Below are positions 1 to 11,700 of a DNA stretch of 64,000 nt, piece by piece. Below the pieces are notes generated by a model that saw only the letters and a list, made by a program, of their open reading frames with translations, was not told where the DNA came from and made no database searches. The translations under genes and the position numbers were made by a program. Within the stretch, counting starts at the first letter, position 1, and each line of letters begins with the position of its first letter. Source of the DNA: Pseudoflavitalea rhizosphaerae (GTDB lineage Bacteria > Bacteroidota > Bacteroidia > Chitinophagales > Chitinophagaceae); contig NZ_RCSU01000005.1 of NCBI RefSeq assembly GCF_003991355.1, positions 186,001-250,000 on the forward strand, in the 5' to 3' direction.

Positions 1-1
1 C

Positions 2-3000
2 GTTTCGGAATATAGTACTGAAGATGCAGGGAAGAAAAAGATAGACTACTATCAGTTGAAGCATACTACTGTCCAGGAAGATGAGCCATTTACCATAAGT
101 GACTTAAAAGATACTTTTATCGGTTTTGCTGCAAGATATATCAAGCATAAAAATGAGAATAACCCGGATGTTTCCATTTCCTTTACTGTAATTACGAACA
201 GAAAAGTTGCAGACTCATTCAGGGCAAACCTATCGGCAATCATAAAAAAGGAAAAGGTCGATTCTGTTTTTAAGAAAACAATCGAAAGCTATACTAGTCT
301 CTCTGGAGATGATCTGGTGTCATTCTGCAACATGCTCTACTTAGAGGATGGTGAAGGAAACTACAACATTCAAAAAGATGAATTAAGAATAGAATTAGCT
401 CAACTGATTGCGGGTTCTATTGAAAATGCACAAATTGAAAATCTTGTAGCCTTAGTACAAGAAAAGGTATTGCCCGATACAGACGGTAGGATTAATCGGG
501 AAGATGTTTTAAAGCGCTTTGGCATAACCTCTGAAAAAGAGCTATATCCGGCGCCAGCTAAATGGGATGAGCTTACTAACATAATCGAGCGCAGGCAACA
601 TACAATTCTTAAAGACAGTATTGCGAGCTTATCACATCCTGTTATCGTACATGCAGCCGGCGGCGTAGGAAAATCCGTTTTCTGTCGCCAGCTAATCAAT
701 TCTTTGCCCGAAGAATCTTTAGGTATTGCTTACGATTGCTTTGGTGCAGGTAGTTACAGAAATCGAAGTGAATCCCGGCATAAACATAGAGATGCATTGG
801 TGCAAATTGTAAATGAACTTGCTTCCAAAGGTTTATGTGATCCATTGATCGTTCAGAATACAACACTGGATGAGGATATTATGCGGAAATTCCTTCAACG
901 AATTGAAGCCTCTGTTAAGTCTTTAAAAAAAGTAGCTAAGGAAGCCCAATTATTCATTTTAGTTGACGCTGCAGACAATGCAGAGATGGCAGCCATCGAA
1001 TATACGCAATCCTGTTTTGCTCATGAGTTATTACGTGAGACTATGCCGGATGGATGCAAGCTGGTGCTATTATGCAGAACCGAACGCATCCATTTATTAC
1101 AACCGCAAAGTTTTATTAGTCAATTAGAGCTGGAACCATTTTCAGAGGATGAAACTCTGGCAAATTTAAAAAAATGGTTTCCCGATGCGAATGAAAAGGA
1201 TGGGATTGAATTCCATCGTTTAACGTTTGGCAATCCGCGAGTTCAGGCAAATGCTTTGGATGTAAAACATGACTCAATTCATAAGTTATTAGCCTCATTA
1301 GGACCGTCAGGAACCTCTGTTGAAAAGCAAATAGAGCATCAGTTAAATGCTGCTGTATCAAAAATGAGAGACCTGATCCCACAGGAGCATCATCATCAAA
1401 TTAATTCAATATGCCTGGGCTTAGCCAGCTTGCCTCCTCACATTCCCATTGATGTTTTGTCAAAAGTGGCCAACGTCAGTGTCGATCATGTAAAAAGTTT
1501 TGTTTCCGACATTGGTCGTTCTTTGTGGTTGTATGACACTTCTATACAGTTCAGAGATGAGCCAACAGAAACCTGGTTTAGAAATACATTCCTCGTTACT
1601 AAAAAGAACTACGAAGAATATATTGCAGCTTTAGAGCCACTCGCTCATCAGTTGCCGTATGTGGCGGAGGTCTTGCCGCAGCTATATCTGCAAGCGGGGC
1701 AATACAATAAATTAATTGCCATTGCACTTTCAGACGACTTTTTGCCTGAAAACAACCCTATTGATGCCCGCAATATCCGCGTATATCGTTTACAATTTGC
1801 TTTTAAAGCAGCGCTTAAACTCAAAAATTTTAAAGATGCCATTAAGCTGGCAATGAGAGCCGGTGAAGAGATTGCAGGAAATCAGCGGCAAATAGGGCTT
1901 TTTAGGTCAAATATCGACTTACTTGCAACGCTCCAAAGCAAGGAAAAAGTTCAGGAAATTGCTTTTAAAAGATTATTAAGCAGCAGGTGGGATGGTTCTG
2001 AAAATATATATTCCGCTTCATTACTTTCTGGAATATCAGATTATAAAGGAGAAGGAAGAGGCTACCTGCGGGCTGCAATGAATTGGCTGCACATTCAATT
2101 TGAGGAGCAGAGAAAAAATGATGATCGTTATAACCAAGATGTTGTTCAGGATGATGACATTTTGGAACTTGCCTATGCACATCTAAACATTCATGGTGTA
2201 AGTGGTTGTACTGACTTTCTTTTTAGTTTAAAACCCAAAGAAGCCCTATTCAGGACTGTGCAGGATTTAGCAGGAAGGCTTGTTGACCTGGGGAGATTTG
2301 ATGAGATAAATGATCTAATAGGCCGATTTGTTCAAGAACCCTATTATCTGGTTGCCACAGTTAGTAGGCTAGTAGAAATTGGGAGATTTCCTCAATCGAA
2401 TGAAATAGAAACATGTCTAAATCTACTCTGCTTCCGGAAAAGTAGAATTAGAAAATCGAAAGGATTTTTCAATGACAGGATAACTCCGGCTATTATTTCT
2501 TTTTTGGAAGCATGCGTGTATCGGGGGTTGCCCAGGTTAAAGATATTGATGGCTTTAAATCATTACGTGCCACTCAAGGCTAACCGAATGGTTTATAGCG
2601 CTCATTCGTTAAGTGAAAGGTCCATCTATCTTAAGGCGCTTGCCATACGTGCAGTATTATTGAACAAGCTAGAAGTTGATATAGAAGCTATTTCACCAGA
2701 TGAATTTTCCAGCAAGAAGAAAAACCAAGAGTTGGATAATGACTTTAAAGAATTTAAAGAAGTAATCTATGGCTTATTTCCCTGGTATTTGTTAAGGGTT
2801 CAGATTCTATTTGACAAACAAATAAAACTTCTTGATGTTGTTGGTTCAGTCAATGGTACTACAATAAAGGCCCGAACCAGTAGATACAGAAGCTATGATA
2901 TGCTTCCTTACGAAATTGCTGAAATCTGTGCCGGTATATTGATCTTCTATCAACAAGGCGGCAACGAAGAGATAATCGAATTTTACCAAAGGTTTCTGCA

Positions 3001-6000
3001 TAATGAAAAAGCTTTCAGATTACAGGACAAATCCCAACTTCTTCGTGCAGCCTGCAGGTCTCCTCATTTACTAAATATAAGACAGCCATTAGAACAGGCT
3101 ACCTATGAATTAACGAAAACTAATCATGACGATGGACCTGATGAAATTGCTGGTAGATACATTGCTATTGCACGTGCGGTTTTGGTCATTTCACATAATG
3201 ATTCCAGTGTATACTTTGATAAAGCTATAGAGATCGCTTCTAAATTTGGAGAAGAGCTTGTGCCTCGATGGGAAGCAATTGTGGCCCTGGCTCAAAGAGC
3301 TTGTGTGAAGCAAACAGTATCTGATGAATTGGGGTATCGTTTCATCAGATGTGCTGAGTTAGTGGGAGAAAATGTTTCCAGGGAAAAGCATTGGAGCAGA
3401 AGCGAAGCAATGCGTGTTTGCGCCAGGATGTCGCCAGGCATAGCCCTATCAGCCCTCAGCAGGTGGCGGGATAGGGATATAGGCCGCTTTGAATATCAGC
3501 TTGAAGCACTGTTGATGGAATTAGTCGGTTCCAAAACAATCTCAGCCAGTACAGGCTGGGCATTAAACCGTTTTTTTTCTTATCATCAATTGAACGAACT
3601 CCTGACAATCTGCTTAGAAAATGAGCCATCTGACAGTACACGGCAAAGCTTAGTTGCTGATGCTATTTACTTACTCCAAATAGAAGGCACAAGCAATACA
3701 AAATGGGATGAACTGGAAGAAATTGCAGTTAAGAATAACGTTAGCAATGAAGTACTAAAGACAATTACGGGCTTTCATACGCAACAAAAGAAAGAAGCTG
3801 AAAGTCCTGAAGATATATCAGGCAATAAGCAAAAGCAGGAATCTAAAAAAGATTGGGACGACCTTTTCAAGGACCTAAACATTGCAACACCTGAAGGCTT
3901 TGCTGCATTAATAGAGAGATTTAAATCGAAGCAGGGAAAAGACGATTTCAGATGGCGTTTGAGAGATTTATTAAAAGAAGCTATAGCCAGGCTGGAAGAA
4001 AACTCATTTTGGCCCTTCATTGATTTGATCTTCCTTTCTGAAGACATTAATCATTACGATGTTCAGGATCTCCTTTCTTCTATGCCTGAGGCATGGAAAG
4101 GCAAGGTGAGTTATCAAGCCAAGTTTCCAGGTGTTGTTTATAAGTTCGGAGAACATTATGCACATGAATTGACAAACGAATATTCTTTTAACTCTTTCAA
4201 AAAAGCAGTAAATCTTGATGAGCGTTTAACTGAGAAATTGATTGCAGGAATCACATCCGGCTTAGCGAATGGCGATGAGGTCTCCGATGCGCAACAGTTT
4301 TTCGGTTTTGTATTTCTGGTTTCATCCTACATCAGCGAACAAGATGCCGCTGAGTTAACCGATTATTCATTGTCCCGTTTTGAATTGCACATCGAAGAAG
4401 ATTTTGGTGATAGTACATGGGGTAAGGATTTACATGTTACAAGTGATGCCAGCACAAACATTGCAGGATTTATTTGGTCGGCCCTCGGTTCGCCAAGAGC
4501 AGCAATGAGATGGAATGCAGCGCATTGTGTCAGAAAATTGGCAGACTTTAACTGTAACGATATCATTGATGCTTTAGTCCATTGGTTGAAACAAGATAAA
4601 GTAGGTGCGTTTGGGCACCATAAGTTTCCATTCTATAACCTTCATGCAAGGCAGTACCTTTTGATTGCATTTGCCAGGATAGCTATTGAAAAGCCTTCCA
4701 TATTACATAAGCATAGCGATTTGTTTTTGCATTATGCATTATCCCAGGATCACGTTATTATCCAAAAATTCGCTTCAGACATCATTGTAGCGCTTGAACG
4801 TACATTCCCTGATACTTATAAAGCAGAGGTTTTAGAGGAAGCAAAGAATCTGGGAAAAAGTAACCTGCCAGTTCAGGTGGAAAAATATCAATATTCTACC
4901 GACAGTTATTGGCATAAGCAAGGAGAAGTTAAATCAGACATTGACTTTCATTTCGGTTTAGATATTGACAGCTATTGGTATGAACCACTTGGGAGAGTGT
5001 TTCATGTATCTGAAAACCAAATTGAAGATTTAGCTGCGAATGTAATTGTAAATGAGTGGGGGCTGGGTGATAAAAATGGATTTAATGATGATCCAAGGGT
5101 TATTCTTTGGAACCGTTCCAACAATGATCGGGAAACATGCCATGATCACGGAACCTACCCTAGAACCGACAATTTAGATTTTTACTTGTCTTATCACGCT
5201 ATGCTTGTTGTTGCAGCAAGACTAATTCAAAAAATGCCCGTTATCATAACAAGAGATGATTCTGACGATGAACCATGGTCTTACTGGCTATCGAGGCATT
5301 TACTGACACGTCCCGATGGCAAGTGGTTGGCAGATTGTAGAGACCCGTTGCCACCAAACAGGCCCTTGTGGGTTTCAGAAGAAAAAAAAGATACCTGGCA
5401 AACTGAAATCACAGAAGAAGATTTTTTGAATTACATGCAGGCAGAAATAAACGGGGAATTGTGGGTCAATGTAAAAGGAGGCTGGCATGAAAAGAATAAC
5501 GAAAGAAAAGAAACCGTTTCTATTTCAACGGCACTTGTGTCACCTAAGACCTCAGATGCTCTTTTACGGGCACTGGCGACTAGCAGCGATCCATATGATT
5601 ATAAGCTACCTTCTTTTGATGAAGAAGATATGGAAGTTGAGTCCGGCTCATTTCAACTTAAAGGCTGGATCAATGAACGTCACAATTCAAAGGAATTGGA
5701 TCAATTTGATCCTTACGCGGATGAAATAGACTATCCCCCATACTCATTGGGTAGCACGATAGCTGAAAAATTAGGCTTGTCACCAGATCCGGATGGTAAG
5801 ACCTGGCAAATCGCTCATAGCGCTGAAGTTGCATTGTCTTGCGAAACATGGAGCAGCCATAGAGAAGGACGGGATGAAGAACCCAATCAATCAGGAATGC
5901 GATTGAAAGCTAAACTTTCATTTTTAAAAGGACTCTGTTCAACGCTTGGCTGCGACTTAATATTCGACGTTGGCATTAAAAGAGATATAAGCTATCGGTA

Positions 6001-6103
6001 TGATCGGGAGAATAGGGAATATACAAAACCACAACACAAAATATTTATACTATCAGCAGATGGAAAACTCAGAACTACAGGAGCAAATTATCAACTTGGG
6101 TAA
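2..6103 (+). CDS. Avs-like STAND NTPase with N-terminal Cap4/DUF4297-type nuclease (5' partial)
   Basis: The reading frame is open from position 2, so the gene begins before the window; a TTG at 56 is only the first possible start inside it. The visible N-terminus has a D-YY-QLKH motif (about nt 41-64) like the D-(E/Q)xK active site of Cap4/DUF4297 nucleases. A P-loop follows (HAAGGVGKS, about 200 codons after nt 56), then a Walker B-like strand (LFILVDAADNAE, about residue 300) and a sensor-like VLLCRTE. The remaining ~1,600 residues are helical and repeat-like, as in the sensor arms of STAND/AVAST proteins. The family suggests an anti-phage sensor that activates its nuclease on target binding. 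It overlaps the next gene by 44 nt and heads a six-gene operon ending in Wadjet. The nuclease call rests on a short visible stretch; the NTPase call is firm. Confidence 0.8.
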   Translation, partial: VSEYSTEDAGKKKIDYYQLKHTTVQEDEPFTISDLKDTFIGFAARYIKHKNENNPDVSISFTVITNRKVADSFRANLSAIIKKEKVDSVFKKTIESYTSLSGDDLVSFCNMLYLEDGEGNYNIQKDELRIELAQLIAGSIENAQIENLVALVQEKVLPDTDGRINREDVLKRFGITSEKELYPAPAKWDELTNIIERRQHTILKDSIASLSHPVIVHAAGGVGKSVFCRQLINSLPEESLGIAYDCFGAGSYRNRSESRHKHRDALVQIVNELASKGLCDPLIVQNTTLDEDIMRKFLQRIEASVKSLKKVAKEAQLFILVDAADNAEMAAIEYTQSCFAHELLRETMPDGCKLVLLCRTERIHLLQPQSFISQLELEPFSEDETLANLKKWFPDANEKDGIEFHRLTFGNPRVQANALDVKHDSIHKLLASLGPSGTSVEKQIEHQLNAAVSKMRDLIPQEHHHQINSICLGLASLPPHIPIDVLSKVANVSVDHVKSFVSDIGRSLWLYDTSIQFRDEPTETWFRNTFLVTKKNYEEYIAALEPLAHQLPYVAEVLPQLYLQAGQYNKLIAIALSDDFLPENNPIDARNIRVYRLQFAFKAALKLKNFKDAIKLAMRAGEEIAGNQRQIGLFRSNIDLLATLQSKEKVQEIAFKRLLSSRWDGSENIYSASLLSGISDYKGEGRGYLRAAMNWLHIQFEEQRKNDDRYNQDVVQDDDILELAYAHLNIHGVSGCTDFLFSLKPKEALFRTVQDLAGRLVDLGRFDEINDLIGRFVQEPYYLVATVSRLVEIGRFPQSNEIETCLNLLCFRKSRIRKSKGFFNDRITPAIISFLEACVYRGLPRLKILMALNHYVPLKANRMVYSAHSLSERSIYLKALAIRAVLLNKLEVDIEAISPDEFSSKKKNQELDNDFKEFKEVIYGLFPWYLLRVQILFDKQIKLLDVVGSVNGTTIKARTSRYRSYDMLPYEIAEICAGILIFYQQGGNEEIIEFYQRFLHNEKAFRLQDKSQLLRAACRSPHLLNIRQPLEQATYELTKTNHDDGPDEIAGRYIAIARAVLVISHNDSSVYFDKAIEIASKFGEELVPRWEAIVALAQRACVKQTVSDELGYRFIRCAELVGENVSREKHWSRSEAMRVCARMSPGIALSALSRWRDRDIGRFEYQLEALLMELVGSKTISASTGWALNRFFSYHQLNELLTICLENEPSDSTRQSLVADAIYLLQIEGTSNTKWDELEEIAVKNNVSNEVLKTITGFHTQQKKEAESPEDISGNKQKQESKKDWDDLFKDLNIATPEGFAALIERFKSKQGKDDFRWRLRDLLKEAIARLEENSFWPFIDLIFLSEDINHYDVQDLLSSMPEAWKGKVSYQAKFPGVVYKFGEHYAHELTNEYSFNSFKKAVNLDERLTEKLIAGITSGLANGDEVSDAQQFFGFVFLVSSYISEQDAAELTDYSLSRFELHIEEDFGDSTWGKDLHVTSDASTNIAGFIWSALGSPRAAMRWNAAHCVRKLADFNCNDIIDALVHWLKQDKVGAFGHHKFPFYNLHARQYLLIAFARIAIEKPSILHKHSDLFLHYALSQDHVIIQKFASDIIVALERTFPDTYKAEVLEEAKNLGKSNLPVQVEKYQYSTDSYWHKQGEVKSDIDFHFGLDIDSYWYEPLGRVFHVSENQIEDLAANVIVNEWGLGDKNGFNDDPRVILWNRSNNDRETCHDHGTYPRTDNLDFYLSYHAMLVVAARLIQKMPVIITRDDSDDEPWSYWLSRHLLTRPDGKWLADCRDPLPPNRPLWVSEEKKDTWQTEITEEDFLNYMQAEINGELWVNVKGGWHEKNNERKETVSISTALVSPKTSDALLRALATSSDPYDYKLPSFDEEDMEVESGSFQLKGWINERHNSKELDQFDPYADEIDYPPYSLGSTIAEKLGLSPDPDGKTWQIAHSAEVALSCETWSSHREGRDEEPNQSGMRLKAKLSFLKGLCSTLGCDLIFDVGIKRDISYRYDRENREYTKPQHKIFILSADGKLRTTGANYQLG

Positions 6104-6776
6104 ACTCTTTGTGCAGGAGCTAAAACTAGATCCATGCAGCGACACTTTTTCTAAGTGGATGGCTCATTATATAGCGGAAAAGATGAAAATAGCGGAACAG
6201 GCCATGTCCGATGAGGATAAGAAAGAAGCAGAAAGAGAATGCTTCGAAACTATTCTGGCATTGTGGAAACACAGATGGTTACTGCCTTCCCGTAAACGAC
6301 CATTGGAAGAATTTGAACCCATTCTGAAAACGCTTGAGCGGCTTAATCACGAGGAACAGGAGCCGTACTTTTATCATTCGTTAGATCATGAATTGTCTGA
6401 ACTGGAGAAAAACAACCCGGATCTAAAAGAGATAACAGACTATACCGATATGGCTTTGCAAATTGACAAAGCAGCCAGAATTTGGATAGAGTTCGTTTTG
6501 AGTCAGGCTGCTTTAAAAGCTAAAAATGAAAAAACAGACTCCTTCCTTGATAATTCAATAAACATCCGCGACAATGATGATGCAAGGATTTTAAGAATAG
6601 TTTTAGACAGTGACCCCGCCATCAGTTTTGAAAACTACAAAGAAGGTAATGTCCAAAAGAAGTACCAAAGCGAAAAATTGAAGAAGAGAATTGAAGAGCT
6701 AGAAAGATTTTCAAAGTTGAATGAAGTTCTGTTAGAAAAATATAGAAAAGACCTGGCAACTATAGAAGCAGATTAA
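6060..6776 (+). CDS. Small helical protein linking the STAND gene and Wadjet, unknown function
   Basis: 238 residues from the ATG at 6060 (MENSELQEQ). A further upstream in-frame ATG at 6000 would overlap the STAND gene by 104 nt and is less likely. The protein is charged and almost wholly helical by eye, with a C-terminal Lys/Glu-rich coiled-coil-like stretch over the last ~45 residues. No signal peptide, membrane segment or catalytic motif is visible. It overlaps the STAND gene by 44 nt and ends 4 nt before jetA, so it is translationally embedded in the operon. It could be a partner of the STAND protein, comparable to small second genes seen beside some AVAST systems, or an adaptor between the two systems. 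I do not recognise a family. Confidence 0.7.
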   Translation: MENSELQEQIINLGKLFVQELKLDPCSDTFSKWMAHYIAEKMKIAEQAMSDEDKKEAERECFETILALWKHRWLLPSRKRPLEEFEPILKTLERLNHEEQEPYFYHSLDHELSELEKNNPDLKEITDYTDMALQIDKAARIWIEFVLSQAALKAKNEKTDSFLDNSINIRDNDDARILRIVLDSDPAISFENYKEGNVQKKYQSEKLKKRIEELERFSKLNEVLLEKYRKDLATIEAD

Positions 6777-6780
6777 TCGC

Positions 6781-8145
6781 ATGTCTTTACCTAACCATAC
6801 AAACTTCGATTTCCTTGCAGAAATCGCAAAGGAACATACCTATCGCCTGCTTTTTCCCGATGCAAAAGCAGGCATGGCGATAATATTGCTGTATGAAAAG
6901 CTGGAGAATGGTGCTTTCCCCGACAAATTCTTTAAAGAGTCCGATATACACGATGCATTGCTAAAAGTATCTTCCGTTAATCTAAACAACGGGCAATACC
7001 ACCTAAAAGAGCAATACAATGCCATGATCAGCGATTTACAGGAATATTTCCTGCGCTATGATGAAGACAAACAGCAATACAGCTTTAAGGAATATGCCTA
7101 CAACTTTTGCAGGCATGCCAAGGAAACACTCAAGTCATTTTTCGACCCCACACAAATTGAAGTAATCTGCACCAACCTCCGTGATAAACTCATCGGCTGC
7201 AGCACACAAGAAAAAGTACAGGAGTGGTTTGACCTGGATTTTTCAGCCTTCAAACCCCGCTTAAAAAACCAATTAGATTACCTCGATAAGCAGATTGATC
7301 AATCCGTAGCGGACCTAAGAGAAAATAAAAAACTCAGCTTACAGGAAGGAACAATTTTAGATACGTTACGCCAGATTGACGAACGCTTTGAAGTCATCCG
7401 TAGCCAAAATAAAGAATTGCGAACCGCTTTCCGGGCAACAGAGGAAATAAGAAGGCTGCTCAACAAATATGCAGAGCAATACGACAGCGACGAAATACAT
7501 AGAGGCACAGATGGTGCCATTTCCTTTTTTCAGGAAATGCGCCACGTACTATTATTGATTGATAAAAGGCTCGACCGGATACAACCCCGGATAAAGCAAC
7601 TCTTCAGCAATTTAAATAAACCACTCTTTAATGTAAGGATAGAGAAATTTCTGGGCTACTTAATCCGCAACAGTACAGAAACGAATGTAGAAGGTAAAAA
7701 GGAATTGTCATTGCCGGCTGGCATTCATCATACAATAACCAGTCTTGCCATCTCAAACTTCACGATTGTAGAGCGAAAGACCTACCTGTTTCCTGTCAAA
7801 CCTAAAAAACGCATTGTAGCTGTAGAAACCCCTGAGCTAAAACAAAAAGCATTTGCAACAACCATCCGCCAGGTATTTCAACAAGATGATGTAACACGAT
7901 GGTTGGGTATAATAGCAAAACAATTGGCAGAAGAAAAGCAAGTGGATTTATCCGATTGTTTTTTCAGGATCATTCAGGAGGAAAAAGGAGATAACACATT
8001 AGGCCTGGCAATTTCAGTACTATATCGAGCAATAAAACGGTACGAACAGCAGCAGCAATATAGCGTAACAATAAACCCAGCCGTTACAAAAAGTCGTCAG
8101 GGAATAAAAACAACATTATGGCAGATAACAATACAACAGAAATAA
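6781..8145 (+). CDS. jetA: Wadjet JetA, MukF/MksF-like kleisin subunit
   Basis: 454 residues, helical, with the size and position of JetA, the kleisin-like (MukF/MksF-type) subunit of the Wadjet plasmid-defence condensin. The first ~200 residues start NFDFLAEIAKEHTYRLLFPD and look like the N-terminal winged-helix and helical part. A charged coiled-coil-like region around residues 160-260 follows, and a C-terminal winged-helix-like part (GIHHTITSLAISNFTIVERK). In Wadjet, JetA bridges the JetC heads and binds JetB dimers. It starts 4 nt after the preceding gene and overlaps jetB by 28 nt. Identification rests mainly on gene order with unmistakable JetC and JetD. Confidence 0.85.
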   Translation: MSLPNHTNFDFLAEIAKEHTYRLLFPDAKAGMAIILLYEKLENGAFPDKFFKESDIHDALLKVSSVNLNNGQYHLKEQYNAMISDLQEYFLRYDEDKQQYSFKEYAYNFCRHAKETLKSFFDPTQIEVICTNLRDKLIGCSTQEKVQEWFDLDFSAFKPRLKNQLDYLDKQIDQSVADLRENKKLSLQEGTILDTLRQIDERFEVIRSQNKELRTAFRATEEIRRLLNKYAEQYDSDEIHRGTDGAISFFQEMRHVLLLIDKRLDRIQPRIKQLFSNLNKPLFNVRIEKFLGYLIRNSTETNVEGKKELSLPAGIHHTITSLAISNFTIVERKTYLFPVKPKKRIVAVETPELKQKAFATTIRQVFQQDDVTRWLGIIAKQLAEEKQVDLSDCFFRIIQEEKGDNTLGLAISVLYRAIKRYEQQQQYSVTINPAVTKSRQGIKTTLWQITIQQK

Positions 8146-8774
8146 CGCCCTGGTCATTCCTGGAGGACAGTGAGGCTGAGAATTATTTTGCCAGGGTAGA
8201 CTATGCGCTCAAAAACGGCAGGCATATCCAGCAATGGAAAGAACAAGCTTGGTGGTTCCGTTTTATTGCCAATAATGAAGAGAGTATCAAACAATACTAC
8301 CGCACCTACTTTGGAGTTAAGTTGGAGCATGGAGGAGAAGCAAACGACAAATATTATTACCTCGACTTTATGCCCGATTCAAGAGGAAACATACCGATTG
8401 ACAACAGGCATTTTCTGCAGAACGAATATGTAATTGTTGGCTTTATGCTGTACAAAGCCATTTTTATTGATAACTACATAGAACTATCCTCAGTAAAAGC
8501 CTTCCAGCGTATGCTCAGGCAGGATTATGAAGAGTTTAAAGAAGGTCTGTTCCGGGTATTGGCAAAGGCAAAGAACCTAAAAATTACAGAAATGACAGAA
8601 AAGAAAATGGATGCTGTGGTAGCAAATGCAATGAAGGCGTTTGAAAAAATAGGATGGGTTGAATTGCAGGAAGACAATTTTGACGTATTACCATCATTCC
8701 AAAGATTGCCAAAACTGTATGCCGATTATATCAACAATATTGACGAATGGATTAAAATAGAAGCAACCAAATGA
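8118..8774 (+). CDS. jetB: Wadjet JetB, MukE/MksE-like subunit
   Basis: 218 residues, matching the size of JetB (DUF4194/MksE-like), a paired winged-helix KITE subunit that binds the kleisin in SMC-like complexes. Visible features are an N-terminal segment with NYFARVDYALKNGRHIQ and a central FMLYKAIFIDNYIELSSVKAFQRML-type helix pair, typical of MukE-like folds; the C-terminal helices end at YADYINNIDEWIK. The start lies inside the end of jetA (28-nt overlap) and its stop overlaps the jetC start by 4 nt, indicating coupled translation. Motifs are weak in this family, so the call depends on order between jetA and jetC. Confidence 0.85.
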   Translation: MADNNTTEITPWSFLEDSEAENYFARVDYALKNGRHIQQWKEQAWWFRFIANNEESIKQYYRTYFGVKLEHGGEANDKYYYLDFMPDSRGNIPIDNRHFLQNEYVIVGFMLYKAIFIDNYIELSSVKAFQRMLRQDYEEFKEGLFRVLAKAKNLKITEMTEKKMDAVVANAMKAFEKIGWVELQEDNFDVLPSFQRLPKLYADYINNIDEWIKIEATK

Positions 8775-11700
8775 AGCAATATCCCCGCATATATTCTTTA
8801 TCCACTCTGGGGTTAATACACCACCAAGAGTTTGACTATTTATTCCACCCTTTCCGTACAGATTTCATAGGCGAAAGCGGCTCAGGCAAAAGCATGATAG
8901 CCGACCTGATACAACTCATTTTTGTTGGATCCGATGCCTTTGAATCGGCTACTAAAGCAACAGGGAAAAGAGAGCCGGAAGGAATGGTACTCACTGAAGG
9001 TGGGCATAGCAAAACAATGGGCTATGCTTTGTTGAATATAGAAATGCAACCCAACAAATACCTGGTTGCAGGTGCTTATATAGAAACAGGCAATAGAAAT
9101 GTGCAGGCATTTATTATCCAACAAGGGTTTGACAAAAATGAGATAGTTTACCTGGACAAGCCAATACTGCATAAAGACCTTGTAGTGGATGATAATATTC
9201 AGCCACTCGATCAGCTAAAAGATATTTTAACAGACAAGGGCTTGCTTTGCCAATCATGGTCGAGGTTAAAAAAATACCACGAGCTGCTGTACAAACAAAA
9301 CATTCTACCTATAGACCTTTCAGCCAACGACAGGCAACTGAAAGACTATGCCGAAATCCTGCAGTCGTTTTCAAGAGGCAAACTTTTAGATACGCAAAGA
9401 AGTAGTAGCCTTAAAGACTTTTTATTCGGTAGAGATACGGCCAACAGTATTTACGAAACGTATAAGACAGCAGTAAAAGACATGGAGGCAACCATAGGAG
9501 AATACGGCTCCAACCTTCAGGAAATAGCCCGTGTAACCGAAAAAGAAGCCGCCCTGTTGACACTTAAAAAGAATCGGGATGAGCGGGACCAGTATCAAAA
9601 AATATGGATAGACCAGCAGCTATTGTATGCAAACCAGGAGACCCATACACTTCGTAGAGAAATAACTGATATCATTACAGAGTTTGCAAAAGCAAAACAA
9701 CACTACAGTATTATTCACGAGCTGCTGAAAGCAGAAATCACTCATCTTGAATCAGCAATCCCTGAATTAGAAATAGAAAAACAAGCTTTAAGTAATAAAT
9801 ACGATGAAAGCCTGCTGACTTACAGAGAAACCGGGAAGGTGCAAAAATGGCTACAGGAGGCTAACTGTACATTAGAACAGCTTCGTGACAAGTATGAAGA
9901 AAATAACCTGGTTCGCTCAAAAAAGGGAAATCTTCAAAACCTGACAAAAGAACTAAAATCGAAAAATCTTGAAACAGCATTTGACCAGCTTGAAGTAAAA
10001 GATACTATTGAATCGCTCAATCAGTTTTTAACCGATACAATCGCAGCGCTAAAAATTGAACTTGAAACTAAAGAAATACTTAAGCGGTTTTCAAACCTCA
10101 ATGACCCCGATTCGTTTGCCAACTGGGCCATAGCGCAAAAAAGAGCATTTACGCTCGAAGAAGAAAGCGCCATCATCGGGTTTCAAAATCTACCAAGGAA
10201 AAAGCCCTCAAACAATAAAGACTATTTGCCGTCTCCCAAAGAGTTTATCGATGCCTTGGAGATAGTTGAAAAAGAAGCGACCGGCTTTTGGATAAACTTA
10301 AAAGGCATAAGAAAATTTGTGCTATACACGCCCAAACAAATATTTGATACGACCGACACGCAAACCATTACATCCTATTTTTCGGCATATTCCACCTCGC
10401 TTGATAAGGATATCACCAATGCCAAAAAGAAGCTGGCTGATTATCCCGCAATACAAACGATACTGCTAACCCTCCCCAATCCAACAGAAGCATTAGCGGC
10501 TTATAATGATAAAGAAAGAGTGACCGCCTACAAGCTGATAGATTCTTTACAGGTTGGGGAGACAGATTTTGCCAAAGCCTTAGAGGTATATAAAAACAAA
10601 TCCGAAATTGAAGATGGCTACAACGAGGCAAAGCAAAAGCTGGACGAGATTCGGGAGCAGATTACGGATAGCAAAACCCAGCTAGGTGTGTTCAAGTCAT
10701 ATCAGGGCGTTGCTAACAACGCTACAGATAATTTTACTACTCAACTAGAAAGTAACGATGAATTTGGGAGCATAATTTTGGAAATAGCCAGAACATATGA
10801 ACTGACTAAAGGCAATGTTCAGGCAACATTTAAACAGGCTTTAGACAAAGGCGCATTTATAAAGGACAGCCAGCATGATATACTGCCTAAATTGTCAGCT
10901 ATCTCCGGTATTCAAAATAAGATTAAAGAATATGAGGAATGGAAAACAAAGCTCGAAAAGGTAAAGCATCAATACCAGGGATTATACAATGAGTTGCCCG
11001 AAAATATAATTTCGGATACTTATATTCCTAACCCTGACAAGGAATATGATGCATTTATAATAGCAGACACAGAATATTTTAGCAGTTATAAAAAGATCAT
11101 TCAGCAGTATATTCCATCGGAGGCATATAGATTAGAAGAAGACGACAATTTAAGCGAGTTGGCAAAAAGTCTGTTACCGCAAGCGTTTCACGATGCGGTT
11201 CTTTCCGACCAATCCGAAGAGACCATTATAGAAACAATAGCAAATTACCTGCACCGTATTAATGATAAAAACCGGCAATTAAACAACCGGAAAATACAAA
11301 AGATAAAAGACCTACTGCATGATGTAGATGTTGCTGCCTCACAACAGGAAAACATTATCCGCAGAATTGACAATTTTCTAAAGGATGAAACAAGCATTAC
11401 CGGAGGGTACAAAGCCAGGTTAAAAAAAACAACTTCTATTTTATTCCCAAAAGAATGGATGAGCCGTTTTCAGGAGAACCTGGAAGACACATCCAATAAT
11501 TTTACTGGTAGGCTGGCTGAAAAAATAGACCTGGAAAATATGATCATAACCGCATTCTTGGATTGTGGCGGACATGCGGGGATGCAGGTAACAGCACAAA
11601 AGCTATTAGACCCTTCTGTTTATTACGAAGTAGAATTCAAAATGGAATCAGCTACAGGCAGGATCAATAAAGGCAGCACGGGGCAAACATACGCAGCTAT

